In this document: positions 1 through 8,407 of the stretch, one piece after another
Position numbering within the stretch: the first letter of the stretch is position 1
How the letters are laid out: every line of letters begins with the position of its first letter
Assembly (NCBI GenBank): GCA_002254845.1
Contig: NKPT01000018.1
Location: 1 to 52,593, forward strand
Source of the DNA: Chloracidobacterium sp. CP2_5A
GTDB lineage: Bacteria > Acidobacteriota > Blastocatellia > Chloracidobacteriales > Chloracidobacteriaceae
Length of the DNA stretch: 52,593 nt
Direction of reading: 5' to 3'
The notes under the pieces: generated by a model
Database searches by the model: none
Told to the model about the DNA's origin: nothing
The model's input: only the letters and a program-made list of their open reading frames with translations
Program-made: the position numbers and the translations under genes

Positions 1-44
1 CATCCGTCCCAGCTTGCCATCCGTCCCAGCTTGCCATCCGTCCC
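1..44. repeat. 17-bp tandem repeat, truncated by window edge
   Basis: Two perfect copies of a 17-bp unit (CATCCGTCCCAGCTTGC) lie at 1-17 and 18-34, followed by the first 10 bases of a third at 35-44. The array starts at the first base of the window, so its full length is unknown. It lies just past the 3' end of the minus-strand zinc-ribbon gene. There is no spacer between units, so it is a minisatellite-like tandem repeat and not CRISPR. Confidence 0.8.
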
Positions 45-70
45 GGCGCGCTCCGGCTTGATTCGGCGGC

Positions 71-649
71 TCATTTTGTCAGCTCAATCGCCCAGGCATT
101 TTGCGGCGACACGGATTTGGCGGCAACGTCCACTTCCCAGATCGCTGTCTGCGGCTCTTGGTTGGTCAGCTTGATGGTATACGAGACGCGGCATTTCGAG
201 CCTTCGCATTCAACGCTCCACCCTTCAACTTGGTCAACTTTTTTCTCCATCGCCATCTGCGAAAGATGAGCCGTGAGGGCCTCGCCAATCGTCCCGCCCT
301 GACTTGCCCGCGCTCGCTCAACCAAGTGTAGCGCGCCAAGCTCGACGGTCGGCGGCGGCGTGCTCCAAAATCGGTACTCGCCAATGCCATAGCCAATCAA
401 GCCAAAGATGACCAGCGCGCCGCCAATAATGGCGATCAGTTGCCAGCGAGATAGGTTGACGTCTGGAACTGTCTTGGCGGCGCCCGCGTTGGCTGCTGTC
501 TTGGAAGGGGCTTTGGGTTGCGGCGGCGCGTACTTGCCAGTAATCCCCGCGCGGGCGCCCAGTTGCTGAACCTTAGGCGTGGCCAGCTTACACTTCGGAC
601 ACTGGTCGGCATTGACTGGAACTTCGTGAAAACAACGCGGACATCTCAT
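71..649 (-). CDS. Zinc-ribbon membrane-anchored protein, function unknown
   Basis: The product is 192 aa, starting at the ATG whose complement ends at 649. The frame stays open further upstream, but the protein makes sense from MRCPRCF onward. Residues 1-20 hold a zinc ribbon with two CxxC pairs (CPRC and CPKC). A Lys/Ala/Pro-rich linker follows, then one strongly hydrophobic helix (about residues 72-90), then a soluble C-terminal domain of about 95 residues containing two further cysteines (VECEGSKCRV). This suggests a cytoplasmic zinc ribbon with the C-terminal domain across the membrane. I do not recognise the C-terminal family. The gene is divergent from the pilin-like gene; an inverted repeat sits between them. 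Function unknown. Confidence 0.75.
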   Translation of the reverse strand: MRCPRCFHEVPVNADQCPKCKLATPKVQQLGARAGITGKYAPPQPKAPSKTAANAGAAKTVPDVNLSRWQLIAIIGGALVIFGLIGYGIGEYRFWSTPPPTVELGALHLVERARASQGGTIGEALTAHLSQMAMEKKVDQVEGWSVECEGSKCRVSYTIKLTNQEPQTAIWEVDVAAKSVSPQNAWAIELTK

Positions 650-1046
650 AGTCGGCGGCCTGAGTCTTTGCCGGTCGCGTAATGACAGGGGGGGACCGTC
701 AAAAGGCGCGGCTGACGACCAGGGAAGCTGACAAAACACGTCAGCTTTCCGTAATGTGGTAACAAAAATCTGTCACTCATCCTGTTCTTGCCAGCGCTTC
801 ACCGGCGCTTCGGATTTCCCGTCCGGCGCTTGTCCGCCTTTGAATAAGCTTCGTTCCACCAGGACCTTAGGGCCTTTTATCAAAGGCGTGACGGAATGTC
901 CGGACGGAGCGCTCCAGGCTTGTGGAGCCAGTTTTGCAAAGCGAGGATGCACACCGACGGGCTTTACAGAAGCAACTTCAGTCCCAAGCCCAAGCTGCCG
1001 GACGCTCGCTTTGGGCGCATTACGGACAAAGGAGGAAGAGCTGGCC
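650..1046. other. Intergenic region between zinc-ribbon and pilin-like genes
   Basis: These 397 bp separate two divergent genes. They contain a perfect 8-bp inverted repeat at 725-747 and a good Shine-Dalgarno (GGAGG, 1031-1035) for the pilin-like gene. The pilin frame is open back to about 756, but the upstream translation is rich in Cys, Pro and Ser, resembles no protein I know, and would bury the prepilin signal. I see no convincing gene here. Confidence 0.6.
725..747. promoter_or_regulatory. Inverted repeat, candidate operator
   Basis: AAGCTGAC at 725-732 and GTCAGCTT at 740-747 are perfect complements around a 7-base AT-rich spacer. The site lies between two divergent genes and has no T-run, so a protein-binding operator is more likely than a terminator. 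No regulator gene is adjacent. Confidence 0.4.
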
Positions 1047-1622
1047 GTGTCAAACAGGCTTTCATCTGGGCTTCGCCGCCGGTTGCCGCTAGGCTGGCAG
1101 CGCGGCTTCACGATGATCGAGTTGATCATCGTGGTGGCAATTCTGGGCATTATCACGGCGATTGCCGTGCCCAACTTAATTGTGGCCCGCGACGCGGCGC
1201 GGCGCGGCTGGTTTCAATCCACGGCGCGCGCCATCGGCTCCTCCCTGGAAGTGTTTGCCCAGGCGAATCGCGGTCGCTATCCGCGCGATGGCTTCAGTTA
1301 TGAAGCGCCGGGCGGCGATCCCGTCAAGTGGGAGCGCGATTCAGGCATGCCCTGGATTGGCTCTTCCAATCCTAGCCAAACCCCGACCTGGTCAATTGAC
1401 TATCAGGTACACAACAGCCCGCTGGCGCCGGGCGCGCGCTACATTGGGTTGTGCTACTCGGGCCTGCGCGGCGCGCCGGCGGATGGCAGCATCACCAACA
1501 ACGCGTCGCTTTGGAACGACTATGGTCTCGGACAGGAGATCCCGGGCGACCGGCGACTCATTTTTATTTTTCACCAAGGCGTTCCAGCCGACCGAATCTG
1601 TCCCAACGCCGCTTGCAACTAG
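1047..1622 (+). CDS. Type IV pilin-like / GspG-like prepilin
   Basis: The product is 191 aa, starting at GTG 1047, preceded by GGAGG at 1031-1035. After a basic leader comes a classic class III prepilin signal: Gly20 before the cleavage site, Phe21 as first mature residue, and Glu25 at mature position 5. The hydrophobic helix (IELIIVVAILGIITAIAVPN) and an ARDAARR segment follow, as in GspG and minor pilins. The C-terminal half has two late cysteines and looks like a small globular pilin head. It would be processed by PilD-type peptidase and assembled into a pilus or type II secretion pseudopilus. No other pilus gene is adjacent, so its assembly system must lie elsewhere. Which subtype it belongs to is not clear from the sequence. 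Confidence 0.82.
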   Translation: MSNRLSSGLRRRLPLGWQRGFTMIELIIVVAILGIITAIAVPNLIVARDAARRGWFQSTARAIGSSLEVFAQANRGRYPRDGFSYEAPGGDPVKWERDSGMPWIGSSNPSQTPTWSIDYQVHNSPLAPGARYIGLCYSGLRGAPADGSITNNASLWNDYGLGQEIPGDRRLIFIFHQGVPADRICPNAACN

Positions 1623-1730
1623 CGTTGGCTAAGCTGGCGCCGGCGGCTAGGCGTTGCGGGTACGAACAAGCGCTTGCGTAGCGCAACGTCTCGGGCGACC
1701 GGGGCGTTTTCGCTTTGGGGGGCAACTGCC

Positions 1731-2042
1731 ATGCCGCGCATAAGAGTGGCCGCTCTGGCCGATGTGCCGCCGGGGCGAATGCTGATGGTGGCGACGGAGC
1801 GGGGGAAGCTGGTTATTTACAATTGCGGCGGAGCGATCTATGCCAGCGAGCAGGGCTGTCCGCACCTGGGCGCGGCGCTAGACGAGGGCGTTTTGGTCGG
1901 CACGGAAGTGACTTGCCCATGGCACCACTGGTCGTTTGACGTGACGACCGGCGAGTGCACGACTAACCCGCTTGCTCCCAAGAGTCTAGCGATTTTTCCA
2001 GTCGCGACGGAGGGCGGCGACATATGGGTTGATACGCCATGA
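1731..2042 (+). CDS. Rieske [2Fe-2S] ferredoxin-like protein
   Basis: The product is 103 aa from ATG 1731. The Rieske cluster motifs are complete: C43-P-H45 with LG following, and C62-P-W-H65. The spacing and small size match NirD-like or dioxygenase-type Rieske ferredoxins, which pass electrons to an oxygenase or reductase. There is no signal peptide, so it should be cytoplasmic. Its stop codon overlaps the start of recD2 (ATGA at 2039-2042), indicating translational coupling, although no functional link between a Rieske protein and a helicase is known to me. The electron-transfer partner is not visible nearby. Confidence 0.88.
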   Translation: MPRIRVAALADVPPGRMLMVATERGKLVIYNCGGAIYASEQGCPHLGAALDEGVLVGTEVTCPWHHWSFDVTTGECTTNPLAPKSLAIFPVATEGGDIWVDTP

Positions 2043-4249
2043 CCGGTCAGCCGCCCGCTCCGGCGGCGCTCGTCGGGACGGTTGAGCGCATCACGTACGC
2101 CAATTCAGAGACGGGCTACGCGGTTCTCCGGTTACGAGTTCCCGACGAGCGCGAAGCCGTGACGGCTGTCGGTTATTTCCCAAGCTTGTCGCCGGGCGTC
2201 ACGCTCCGTTTGACGGGCTTTTGGACAATCCATCGCGCGCATGGGGCGCAGTTCAGGGCTACGGCCCACGAGGTTTGCCAGCCGCCGACGCTGGCCGGCA
2301 TCGAAAAATACCTTGGATCGGGTCTCGTCAAGGGGATTGGCCCGGTCACGGCCCGGCGCATTGTCGCTCATTTCAGGGAAGCGACGCTGGACATCCTCGA
2401 GACCGACATTCAGCGACTCAGCGAAGTGCCGGGCATTGGCGGCAAGCGCGTGACCATGATTGCGCGCGCGTGGGAAGCGCAGCGCGCTGTCAAGGATGTC
2501 ATGCTGTTTTTGCAGTCGCATGGGGTCTCGACGCACTACGCCGCTAAAATCTACAAGCAATACGGCGCGCGGGCGATTCAAACCGTTGTCGAAAATCCCT
2601 ATCAGCTGGCGCGGGACATCTATGGCATCGGCTTCAAAACCGCTGACGCGATTGCGGCCAGCCTTGGCGTCGCGCCTGACGCGGACGCTCGGCTGCGCGC
2701 CGCCTGCGCCCATGCGCTGCGCAAGGCGGCCGACCAAGGGCATTGCTTTTTGCCGGAGGCCAAGCTCGTCGCCGAGCTGCAATCGCTGCTGGGGCTTTCG
2801 GATGCGTCGCGCTTGCTGGTCACGGCAGCCGCCTTGGCGGCGGAGGGCGAGCTCGTCGCCCGGGTCGTTTCATCGCCGGACGGCCTGCCGGAAACGCATT
2901 ATCACCTGCCCTATCTCTTCTATGCCGAGCAGCATATCGCCCGCCTTTCGCGCGGGCTGCGCTCGCGTCCACGCGCTGGGCTCGAGGCGCGCGCCGCCCA
3001 ATGGCTGGACGCCTACATGGCGCGCGAGCGGCTTCAGTTGTCTGAGGAGCAGCGCCAGGCCGCGCTCGCGGCGGCCGCGCAGCGCATCCTCGTGATAACG
3101 GGTGGCCCGGGCTGCGGCAAGACCACGACGCTGCGCGCCATCGTGGCGATGTTCCAAGCGCTGGGGATTCGGGTTGATTTGGCCGCGCCAACCGGGCGCG
3201 CCGCCCAGCGACTTTCTGAAGTCGCTGGCGTCGAAGCGCGCACTTTGCACCGGATGCTGGCCTATGATCCAGGGCGCGGACGGTTCGCGCATGACAGCGA
3301 CTATCCGCTCGATACCGATGCGGTCGTTGTGGATGAAGCCTCGATGCTCGACGCGCCGCTGGCAGCGGCGTTGCTCAAGGCCATTCCGGCGCATGGGCGG
3401 CTTCTGCTCGTGGGCGATGTGGACCAGTTGCCTTCGGTCGGGCCGGGACGAGTGCTGGGCGACATCATCGCGTCGGGGGCTGTGCCAGTTTGCCGCCTGA
3501 CACAAGTCTTCCGCCAAGCGGAAGGCAGCCTGATCATTCAAAACGCCCACCGCATCCGAGCCGGACAGTTTCCCCAACTCATTCAGCCGGACGGGAAAAC
3601 GGCGACTGACTGCTACTTTGTCGCGGCCGAGACGCCGGAAGCCATCCAGGAGCGGCTCGAAAACATCGTGGCGCGTAGCCTGCCCAAGCGGTTTGGCTAC
3701 GACCCGATTGCCGACATTCAGGTTCTCGCCCCAATGAACCGCGGCGAGCTTGGCGCGGCGGAACTCAATCGTCGCTTGCAGATGGCGCTCAACCCGCCAC
3801 GCGCCGGGCGTCCCGAAATCGAGCGGTTGGGACGAGTTTTTCGAGTTGGGGACAAAGTCGTGCAGCGGGTCAACAGCTATGCCCGCGAAGTCTTCAACGG
3901 GGATATTGGGCGGATTGTCGGGATTCAGCTCGAAGACCAAGCCCTAACGGTGGATTATGGCGGGCGGGCGGTGGTCTACGACTGGGCGGACACGCCTGAG
4001 CTGGCCCATGGCTTCGCGCTCTCCGTCCACAAAAGCCAAGGCTCGGAATATCCGGCGGTGGTCATCATCCTGCATCCGCAGGCCTTTCCGGTGTTGAGCC
4101 GAAACCTGGTCTACACCGCTTTGACCCGCGCCAAGCGGACGGCGGTGTTGCTGGGGACGACCCGCGCGATTGGGCTGGCGCTGCGCCGCATTGAGGCGGA
4201 GCGGCGCTATACCTGGCTGACGACCGCGCTGCGCGAGACCGTCATCTAG
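2039..4249 (+). CDS. recD2: RecD2-type ATP-dependent DNA helicase (SF1B)
   Basis: The product is 736 aa, the usual length of stand-alone RecD2 (YrrC/TraA-like) helicases, which act 5'-3' without RecBC in DNA repair and replication-fork maintenance. The N-terminal OB-like domain begins GTVERITYANSETGYAV. A helix-hairpin-helix region follows (VKGIGPVTARRI and VPGIGGKR, about residues 98-145). The helicase core has Walker A GGPGCGKTTT (about 355-364), Walker B VVDEASM (about 430), GDVDQLPSVGPG and QVFRQ. Motif VI is near the C-terminus in VYTALTRAKR. The start overlaps the Rieske stop by 4 bp. All key motifs are intact. Confidence 0.93.
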   Translation: MTGQPPAPAALVGTVERITYANSETGYAVLRLRVPDEREAVTAVGYFPSLSPGVTLRLTGFWTIHRAHGAQFRATAHEVCQPPTLAGIEKYLGSGLVKGIGPVTARRIVAHFREATLDILETDIQRLSEVPGIGGKRVTMIARAWEAQRAVKDVMLFLQSHGVSTHYAAKIYKQYGARAIQTVVENPYQLARDIYGIGFKTADAIAASLGVAPDADARLRAACAHALRKAADQGHCFLPEAKLVAELQSLLGLSDASRLLVTAAALAAEGELVARVVSSPDGLPETHYHLPYLFYAEQHIARLSRGLRSRPRAGLEARAAQWLDAYMARERLQLSEEQRQAALAAAAQRILVITGGPGCGKTTTLRAIVAMFQALGIRVDLAAPTGRAAQRLSEVAGVEARTLHRMLAYDPGRGRFAHDSDYPLDTDAVVVDEASMLDAPLAAALLKAIPAHGRLLLVGDVDQLPSVGPGRVLGDIIASGAVPVCRLTQVFRQAEGSLIIQNAHRIRAGQFPQLIQPDGKTATDCYFVAAETPEAIQERLENIVARSLPKRFGYDPIADIQVLAPMNRGELGAAELNRRLQMALNPPRAGRPEIERLGRVFRVGDKVVQRVNSYAREVFNGDIGRIVGIQLEDQALTVDYGGRAVVYDWADTPELAHGFALSVHKSQGSEYPAVVIILHPQAFPVLSRNLVYTALTRAKRTAVLLGTTRAIGLALRRIEAERRYTWLTTALRETVI

Positions 4250-4294
4250 CGCCGCCAGTCTGCCGCCGAGCATCGCCGCTTTCCGAAGCGTTTC

Positions 4295-4322
4295 TTGACA
4301 GCGACCAGTCAGTCCACATACT
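4295..4322 (+). promoter_or_regulatory. Candidate sigma70 promoter upstream of the CDP-alcohol transferase
   Basis: TTGACA at 4295-4300 and CATACT at 4317-4322 are separated by 16 bp. Transcription would start near 4330, about 65 bp before the next gene at 4395, giving it a promoter independent of recD2. Confidence 0.45.
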
Positions 4323-4394
4323 CTAAGCCGTAATTTTTTAATCGTTTACGGGCTGCCTCGACTGGCCCCAGCGGGAAAGGCTTCCAGCGGCTTC

Positions 4395-5153
4395 ATGCTT
4401 AGCGAGCGCATTGGCAGTGCTGGCAAAAAGGTTCTGGACACGCTGGTTCGAAGCCTCGCTCGAATCTTCCCGAATCCCAACACGCTGACCTTCATCGGGC
4501 TGCTCATCAACATTGGCTGCGCCCTGCTCTACGGCTGGGGTCACTTTTTCATCGCCGGCCTGGTGATGATTTTCGCCAACCTGTTTGACATGCTCGATGG
4601 AAGCGTGGCCCGCCTCACCGGGCGCGTCACGCGGTTCGGGGGCTTTTTTGACTCGGTGCTTGACCGCTATTCCGATGTCATCGTGCTGATTGGGATCATG
4701 GTGTTTTACGCGCGCAATACGCCCCAGCACAGCACGCTGTATGTCACGCTGGCAGGCATTGCCCTGCTTGGCTCGGTGCTGGTCAGCTATACCCGCGCGC
4801 GCGCCGAGAACCTCATCCAACAGTGCAAGGTTGGCTTTCTGGAGCGGCCTGAGCGAGTGGTGCTGATCATTATTGGCTCGCTCACGGAAATCGGCCCTGA
4901 AGACAATCCGTTTTTGCACAAAATGCGAGCCGTGCTATGGGTGCTGGCGGTCCTCTCGCACTGGACGGTGGTGCACCGGATGTATCACACCTACCTTGAG
5001 GCTCGGCGGTTGGATATGGGTGGCGAGCTTGACCAGATTTTGACAAATAAAACGCCCCAGTCGCCCGGCGGGCTTTGGGAGCCGGCGCTGCCCGAGGAAC
5101 AGGCCGCGCTTCCTGGTATCGAGCGACCTAGCCTTGGCTACAAGCCGGGCTGA
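4395..5153 (+). CDS. CDP-alcohol phosphatidyltransferase family enzyme
   Basis: This 252-aa integral membrane protein has the complete family signature D-x2-D-G-x2-A-R-x8-G-x3-D-x3-D, at D65, D68, G69, A72, R73, G82, D86 and D90. The acidic residues bind the divalent metals that transfer a phosphatidyl group from CDP-diacylglycerol to an alcohol. Hydrophobic helices flank the motif. Within the family it resembles PgsA or inositol-phosphate-type synthases more than PssA, but the alcohol substrate cannot be decided from sequence alone. It probably contributes to membrane phospholipid headgroup synthesis. The gene ends 15 bp before the next one and could share its transcript. Confidence 0.88.
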   Translation: MLSERIGSAGKKVLDTLVRSLARIFPNPNTLTFIGLLINIGCALLYGWGHFFIAGLVMIFANLFDMLDGSVARLTGRVTRFGGFFDSVLDRYSDVIVLIGIMVFYARNTPQHSTLYVTLAGIALLGSVLVSYTRARAENLIQQCKVGFLERPERVVLIIIGSLTEIGPEDNPFLHKMRAVLWVLAVLSHWTVVHRMYHTYLEARRLDMGGELDQILTNKTPQSPGGLWEPALPEEQAALPGIERPSLGYKPG

Positions 5154-5168
5154 GGAGGAATCAGCAAG

Positions 5169-5870
5169 ATGCGATGTCCTTGCTGTGGTCGGAAAAATGA
5201 AAACCTGCGACGTGGCTGCGCTTGCGGCGCTCGCGCGATTGCCGCGCCGCAAACGGACGCGATGGTCGAGCTGCCGCGCGTTGGGCAGGCGCTTTTCGGG
5301 CTGGCCGGCGTGATTGCCGGCCTGGGGAGCTTCCTGACGCCGTGGCTGATTGCGCCAGCGCTGCTGGGGGCCTACGCGAGCTTCGTCGCTTACCGGCGGG
5401 CGCGGCGCGAGCCGGCGCGTTTCGGCGGGCTGGGTTTCGCCCGGGCTGGCGTCGCGCTCTCCAGCTTGGCGCTGCCGGGACTGCTGCTGTTTGGCGGCTA
5501 TCAGGCGCATCGCTGGCAGGTTGGCCGTCAGGAAAGCGCGCAGGCGGCAAGTCGCGCGCGCATGCTGGAGCTGTCGCTGGCGATTCAGGCTTATCAAAGG
5601 GAGCGCCGGGCGTTGCCTTCGCCCCAACTGACGGAACTGCGCGCCGCCGGCCTCGCCCATGGTCCCATGACGGATAGCTGGGGCCGGAGCTTGCGCTATC
5701 GTCCAACCGGCGAGCTGGCAGCGGCGAGCCCGTCGGCCGCCCCCCTGCTGACGCAATACAGCATTGTCTCGGCCGGCGCGGACGGGGAGTTTGGCACAGC
5801 GGATGATCTGGTTCTGCGGGACGGCGTTTTTATGCCGGCGCCGCAGGCGTCGGACAAAGAGTTTCACTAA
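5169..5870 (+). CDS. Zinc-ribbon, multi-pass membrane protein with GspG-like C-terminal domain
   Basis: The product is 233 aa, with an AGGAGG-type ribosome site just before ATG 5169. Residues 1-20 form a Cys-rich ribbon (CPCC, then CACG). Two closely spaced hydrophobic segments follow (about 38-75) and a third at about 95-115. The C-terminal third starts after a short helix containing LELSLAIQAYQRERRALP and contains DSWGRSLRY and VSAGADGEFGTADDL, which closely resemble the loop and calcium-binding end of GspG/PulG pseudopilins. There is no class III prepilin signal, so it cannot be a normal pseudopilin. I infer a membrane-anchored protein that borrowed the pseudopilin head. Function unknown. 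Confidence 0.72.
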   Translation: MRCPCCGRKNENLRRGCACGARAIAAPQTDAMVELPRVGQALFGLAGVIAGLGSFLTPWLIAPALLGAYASFVAYRRARREPARFGGLGFARAGVALSSLALPGLLLFGGYQAHRWQVGRQESAQAASRARMLELSLAIQAYQRERRALPSPQLTELRAAGLAHGPMTDSWGRSLRYRPTGELAAASPSAAPLLTQYSIVSAGADGEFGTADDLVLRDGVFMPAPQASDKEFH

Positions 5871-5896
5871 CTTTTCATTTGGCGAGGCGTTATTCC

Positions 5897-6211
5897 ATGG
5901 CGGAAGCGCGCCGCCGCGCCGCCGCCAATGGCCTACGCGCCTGGTGGCGTCGCTTGCTTGGCAAGGAAGACCCGGACGTTGCCCGACGGCGCTGGTTGCG
6001 CGAGTCGGGGCGTATTATCGAGGGCGAAGTGCTGGAAGTCAGCCCGACCGAAACGGGACAGGGCGTCTTGGTTCGCTACCGCTATGAGGTGGCCAACGTC
6101 GAGTATGAATCGCTCGATGTCGTGGACGCGCCGGGCCATCGTCACTGGCCCGGACAGCGAGCCAGCATCCGCTATGACCGGCGGCGTCCGTCAAACTCAA
6201 TCCTTGGCTGA
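5897..6211 (+). CDS. Small DUF3592-like domain protein
   Basis: The product is 104 aa from ATG 5897, which has GCGAGG about nine bases upstream; a TTG at 5879 in the same frame is less likely. After an Arg-rich N-terminus, the segment from GEVLEVSPTETGQGVLVRYRYEV through VEYES and the closing IRYDRRRPSNSIL matches the pattern of DUF3592 domains (a beta-rich module with a Y-D-P-like closing motif). It has no obvious membrane helix. It follows the previous gene by 26 bp and is probably co-transcribed. Its 3' end overlaps the convergent aminopeptidase gene by 15 bp. The role is unknown. Confidence 0.6.
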   Translation: MAEARRRAAANGLRAWWRRLLGKEDPDVARRRWLRESGRIIEGEVLEVSPTETGQGVLVRYRYEVANVEYESLDVVDAPGHRHWPGQRASIRYDRRRPSNSILG

Positions 6212-7597
6212 GCGTGTCCGCCCCGGCGAGCGCCGCGCCCGCTGCATGGCTTGCTCAATGGCTTCCGGGCGCGAGGGAATATCGCCGGAAAGCTTGACCA
6301 GCCCGGTCTCCGTCACAAGGTAGTCGTCCTCGATCCGAATCCCGATGCGCTCTTCCGGGATGTAAATGCCCGGCTCGATCGTGATGACGCTGCCAGGCGG
6401 GAGCGGTTGCGCGTAGTCGCCAACGTCATGAACGTTGAGTCCGATGAAGTGACCGAGGCCATGGATGAAAAAGTTGTCGAGCGTGAGTTGCTTCCCGGCG
6501 CGCAGGGGGCTGGCGCGCATCGCGTCGCGCGCCGCCAGCGTTAGGTCGCTCATCCGACTTTTGCCGGGCGTGAAAGCCTTGACCGCCGCTTCCTGCGCGG
6601 CTAGCGCGACTTCATAAATCGCCCGCTGCCGCGGCGTGAACTGGCCGTTGGCTGGAAACGTGCGCGTGATATCCGCTGTATAGCCCCGGTACTGCGCCCC
6701 GACATCCACCACCACCAAGTCCCCGTCCAGGATTTGGTCGCGGTTTCGGTTGTAATGCAGAATCGTCGCGTTCCGCCCGCCGCCGACGATGCAGGGGTAA
6801 CCCGGACGCTCCGCGCCGTTGCGGTAAAACGTCGCCAGGACGACGGCTTCCAGCTCGTACTCGTAGCAGCCCGCCGCGAGATGCTTGGGAATCTCCTGGA
6901 ACGCCTCGCCCGTGATGCGAACGGCTTTCTTGAGCAGGGCGATTTCAGCGGGCGTCTTGCGCATGCGCATGAGGCTCACGGCCGAGCGGGCATCCTGGAT
7001 GGGCAGCGCCGGCAAGTCGCGTCGCAATCGCTCGACCAGCCGCTGGACAGCCCGATCCCGCGCTTCGTCCGGGTTGGCGACGAGGTGGATTTTGCAGCCA
7101 TCCTTGAAATACGGCGTCGCGCTCAGCTCGCGCAACACTTGCGCCAGCGCATCGGTCGGCAGGGCCTTGTCAACGCCGAAGCTTTGCTCGGCTTCCCGGT
7201 CAGGTCCGGGTTGCGGGCCCGTCCAGCGTTCCGTTTGCGGGTTGCGGCGCGGCAGAAAGAGTATCTGGCGCGCGCCCTGGTAAGGCGTCGGCGTTAGCAG
7301 CAGAACCGCGCCAGGAGCCTCGACGCCGGTCAAGTAGAAGAAGTTTTCGTCCTGAAAAAACTTTTCGCTCACGCCGAGCGATTCCTCAACCCGGCCTGGA
7401 ACGAGCGTGATGCCATCCGTCAGTTGCTTTTGAAGCTGGTCGCGCCGCGCCTTGAAATCCGCCAGCGGCTGCTCGGCCAGCGTTGGCGCAGGGCGCGGCG
7501 TTTCGGCGGCGCGCGGCGCCGTCCAGGCGAAGAGGAACAGGCAGCTGAAAATGGCGATGACCGGCGGACGTGATGCCAAAGGGCGAAACATAGGCAA
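6197..7597 (-). CDS. pepP: Secreted Xaa-Pro aminopeptidase (peptidase family M24B)
   Basis: The product is 466 aa with an N-terminal signal peptide (hydrophobic core AIFSCLFLFAWTA, then a PRAAE-type cleavage region), so it is exported. An aminopeptidase P N-terminal domain spans about residues 45-200. The pita-bread catalytic domain carries the metal ligands in VVVDVGAQY and TADITRTF (two Asp), HGLGHFIGL (His), ITIEPGIYIP (Glu) and RIEDDYLVT (Glu). It should remove N-terminal residues preceding proline from peptides in the periplasm. The symbol follows the family; a periplasmic location differs from the cytoplasmic E. coli PepP. All five dimetal ligands appear intact. Confidence 0.9.
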   Translation of the reverse strand: MPMFRPLASRPPVIAIFSCLFLFAWTAPRAAETPRPAPTLAEQPLADFKARRDQLQKQLTDGITLVPGRVEESLGVSEKFFQDENFFYLTGVEAPGAVLLLTPTPYQGARQILFLPRRNPQTERWTGPQPGPDREAEQSFGVDKALPTDALAQVLRELSATPYFKDGCKIHLVANPDEARDRAVQRLVERLRRDLPALPIQDARSAVSLMRMRKTPAEIALLKKAVRITGEAFQEIPKHLAAGCYEYELEAVVLATFYRNGAERPGYPCIVGGGRNATILHYNRNRDQILDGDLVVVDVGAQYRGYTADITRTFPANGQFTPRQRAIYEVALAAQEAAVKAFTPGKSRMSDLTLAARDAMRASPLRAGKQLTLDNFFIHGLGHFIGLNVHDVGDYAQPLPPGSVITIEPGIYIPEERIGIRIEDDYLVTETGLVKLSGDIPSRPEAIEQAMQRARRSPGRTRSAKD

Positions 7598-7665
7598 GAT
7601 GCGGCGGCGGGCGTCCAGCGCGATGGCGTAGCCGGTAAAAGGAATGAGCGTCAGGCGGGAGGGAG

Positions 7666-7739
<74 letters not shown>

Positions 7740-7751
7740 GCAAGTCGGGCG

Positions 7752-8363
7752 TTATCGAGCGGCCCCCGCCGGCTTGGCCACCGGGTTCGCCTGATTATAG
7801 CGGGCCGCGAAGTCTTCGGTAATATCCATGCCCGGCGCCAGATACACCAGCCCGCCCGCCTCGGCCGCCGTGGCGACATCGAGCAGAATTTGGATGCCGC
7901 GCTCCTTGGCGTAGGCTTCCAGGGCTTTGCTGATTTTCTCGCGCACGGGATTGAGCAAAATGACGGACCGCTTCTCAGCCGCTTCGTTGAAGTCTTCCTG
8001 TCGGCGCTTGAAGTCCTTTTTCTTGCGCTCAAGGTCTTCCGAGCGCTTGAGGCGGATATCCGGGGCCAACTGGTCGGCCAATCGCTGAAGCGCGCCCTCT
8101 TCAGCTTGAATCTCCGCGCCCAAGCGTTGCAGCGTCTCAATCGTCGGGCGGAACTCGGCTTGGAGCGTTGTCACTTGCTGGCGGTATTCATTGATCACCT
8201 CGCCAAACGCTTGAGTGTTGACCACGGCAATGCGCGGCGCTTGTCCAGCCGCGCCCGCCGGCTGCTGCGGCGCCGGCGGCTCGGCGACCGCAACCGCGCG
8301 AGGCGACTCCGCGCCGCCAGCCAGACTCGCCAGGCTCAGGGCAAGGCATGTAAGCGAAATCAT
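7752..8363 (-). CDS. OmpH/Skp-family periplasmic chaperone
   Basis: The product is 203 aa with an N-terminal signal peptide (ISLTCLALSLASLAGGA). A Pro/Ala-rich stretch follows, then the OmpH domain opening with RIAVVNTQAFGEVINEY. The long charged helical middle (about residues 70-145, many Lys/Arg/Glu) forms the tentacle-like coiled coils that hold unfolded outer-membrane proteins. The domain closes with the usual GIQILLDVATAAE strand. A GAGGAC ribosome site precedes the start. It lies 44 bp downstream of bamA on the same strand, the standard bamA-skp pairing, so it should deliver barrels to the BAM complex. Confidence 0.88.
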   Translation of the reverse strand: MISLTCLALSLASLAGGAESPRAVAVAEPPAPQQPAGAAGQAPRIAVVNTQAFGEVINEYRQQVTTLQAEFRPTIETLQRLGAEIQAEEGALQRLADQLAPDIRLKRSEDLERKKKDFKRRQEDFNEAAEKRSVILLNPVREKISKALEAYAKERGIQILLDVATAAEAGGLVYLAPGMDITEDFAARYNQANPVAKPAGAAR

Positions 8364-8407
8364 AAGGCTTTGTCCTCGGAAAACCGCATCCTTGAAAGCG
8401 CTGCGGG

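Noticed and set aside
1-44. CRISPR array
   Set aside because: Units are only 17 bp and joined without spacers, and no cas gene is near.
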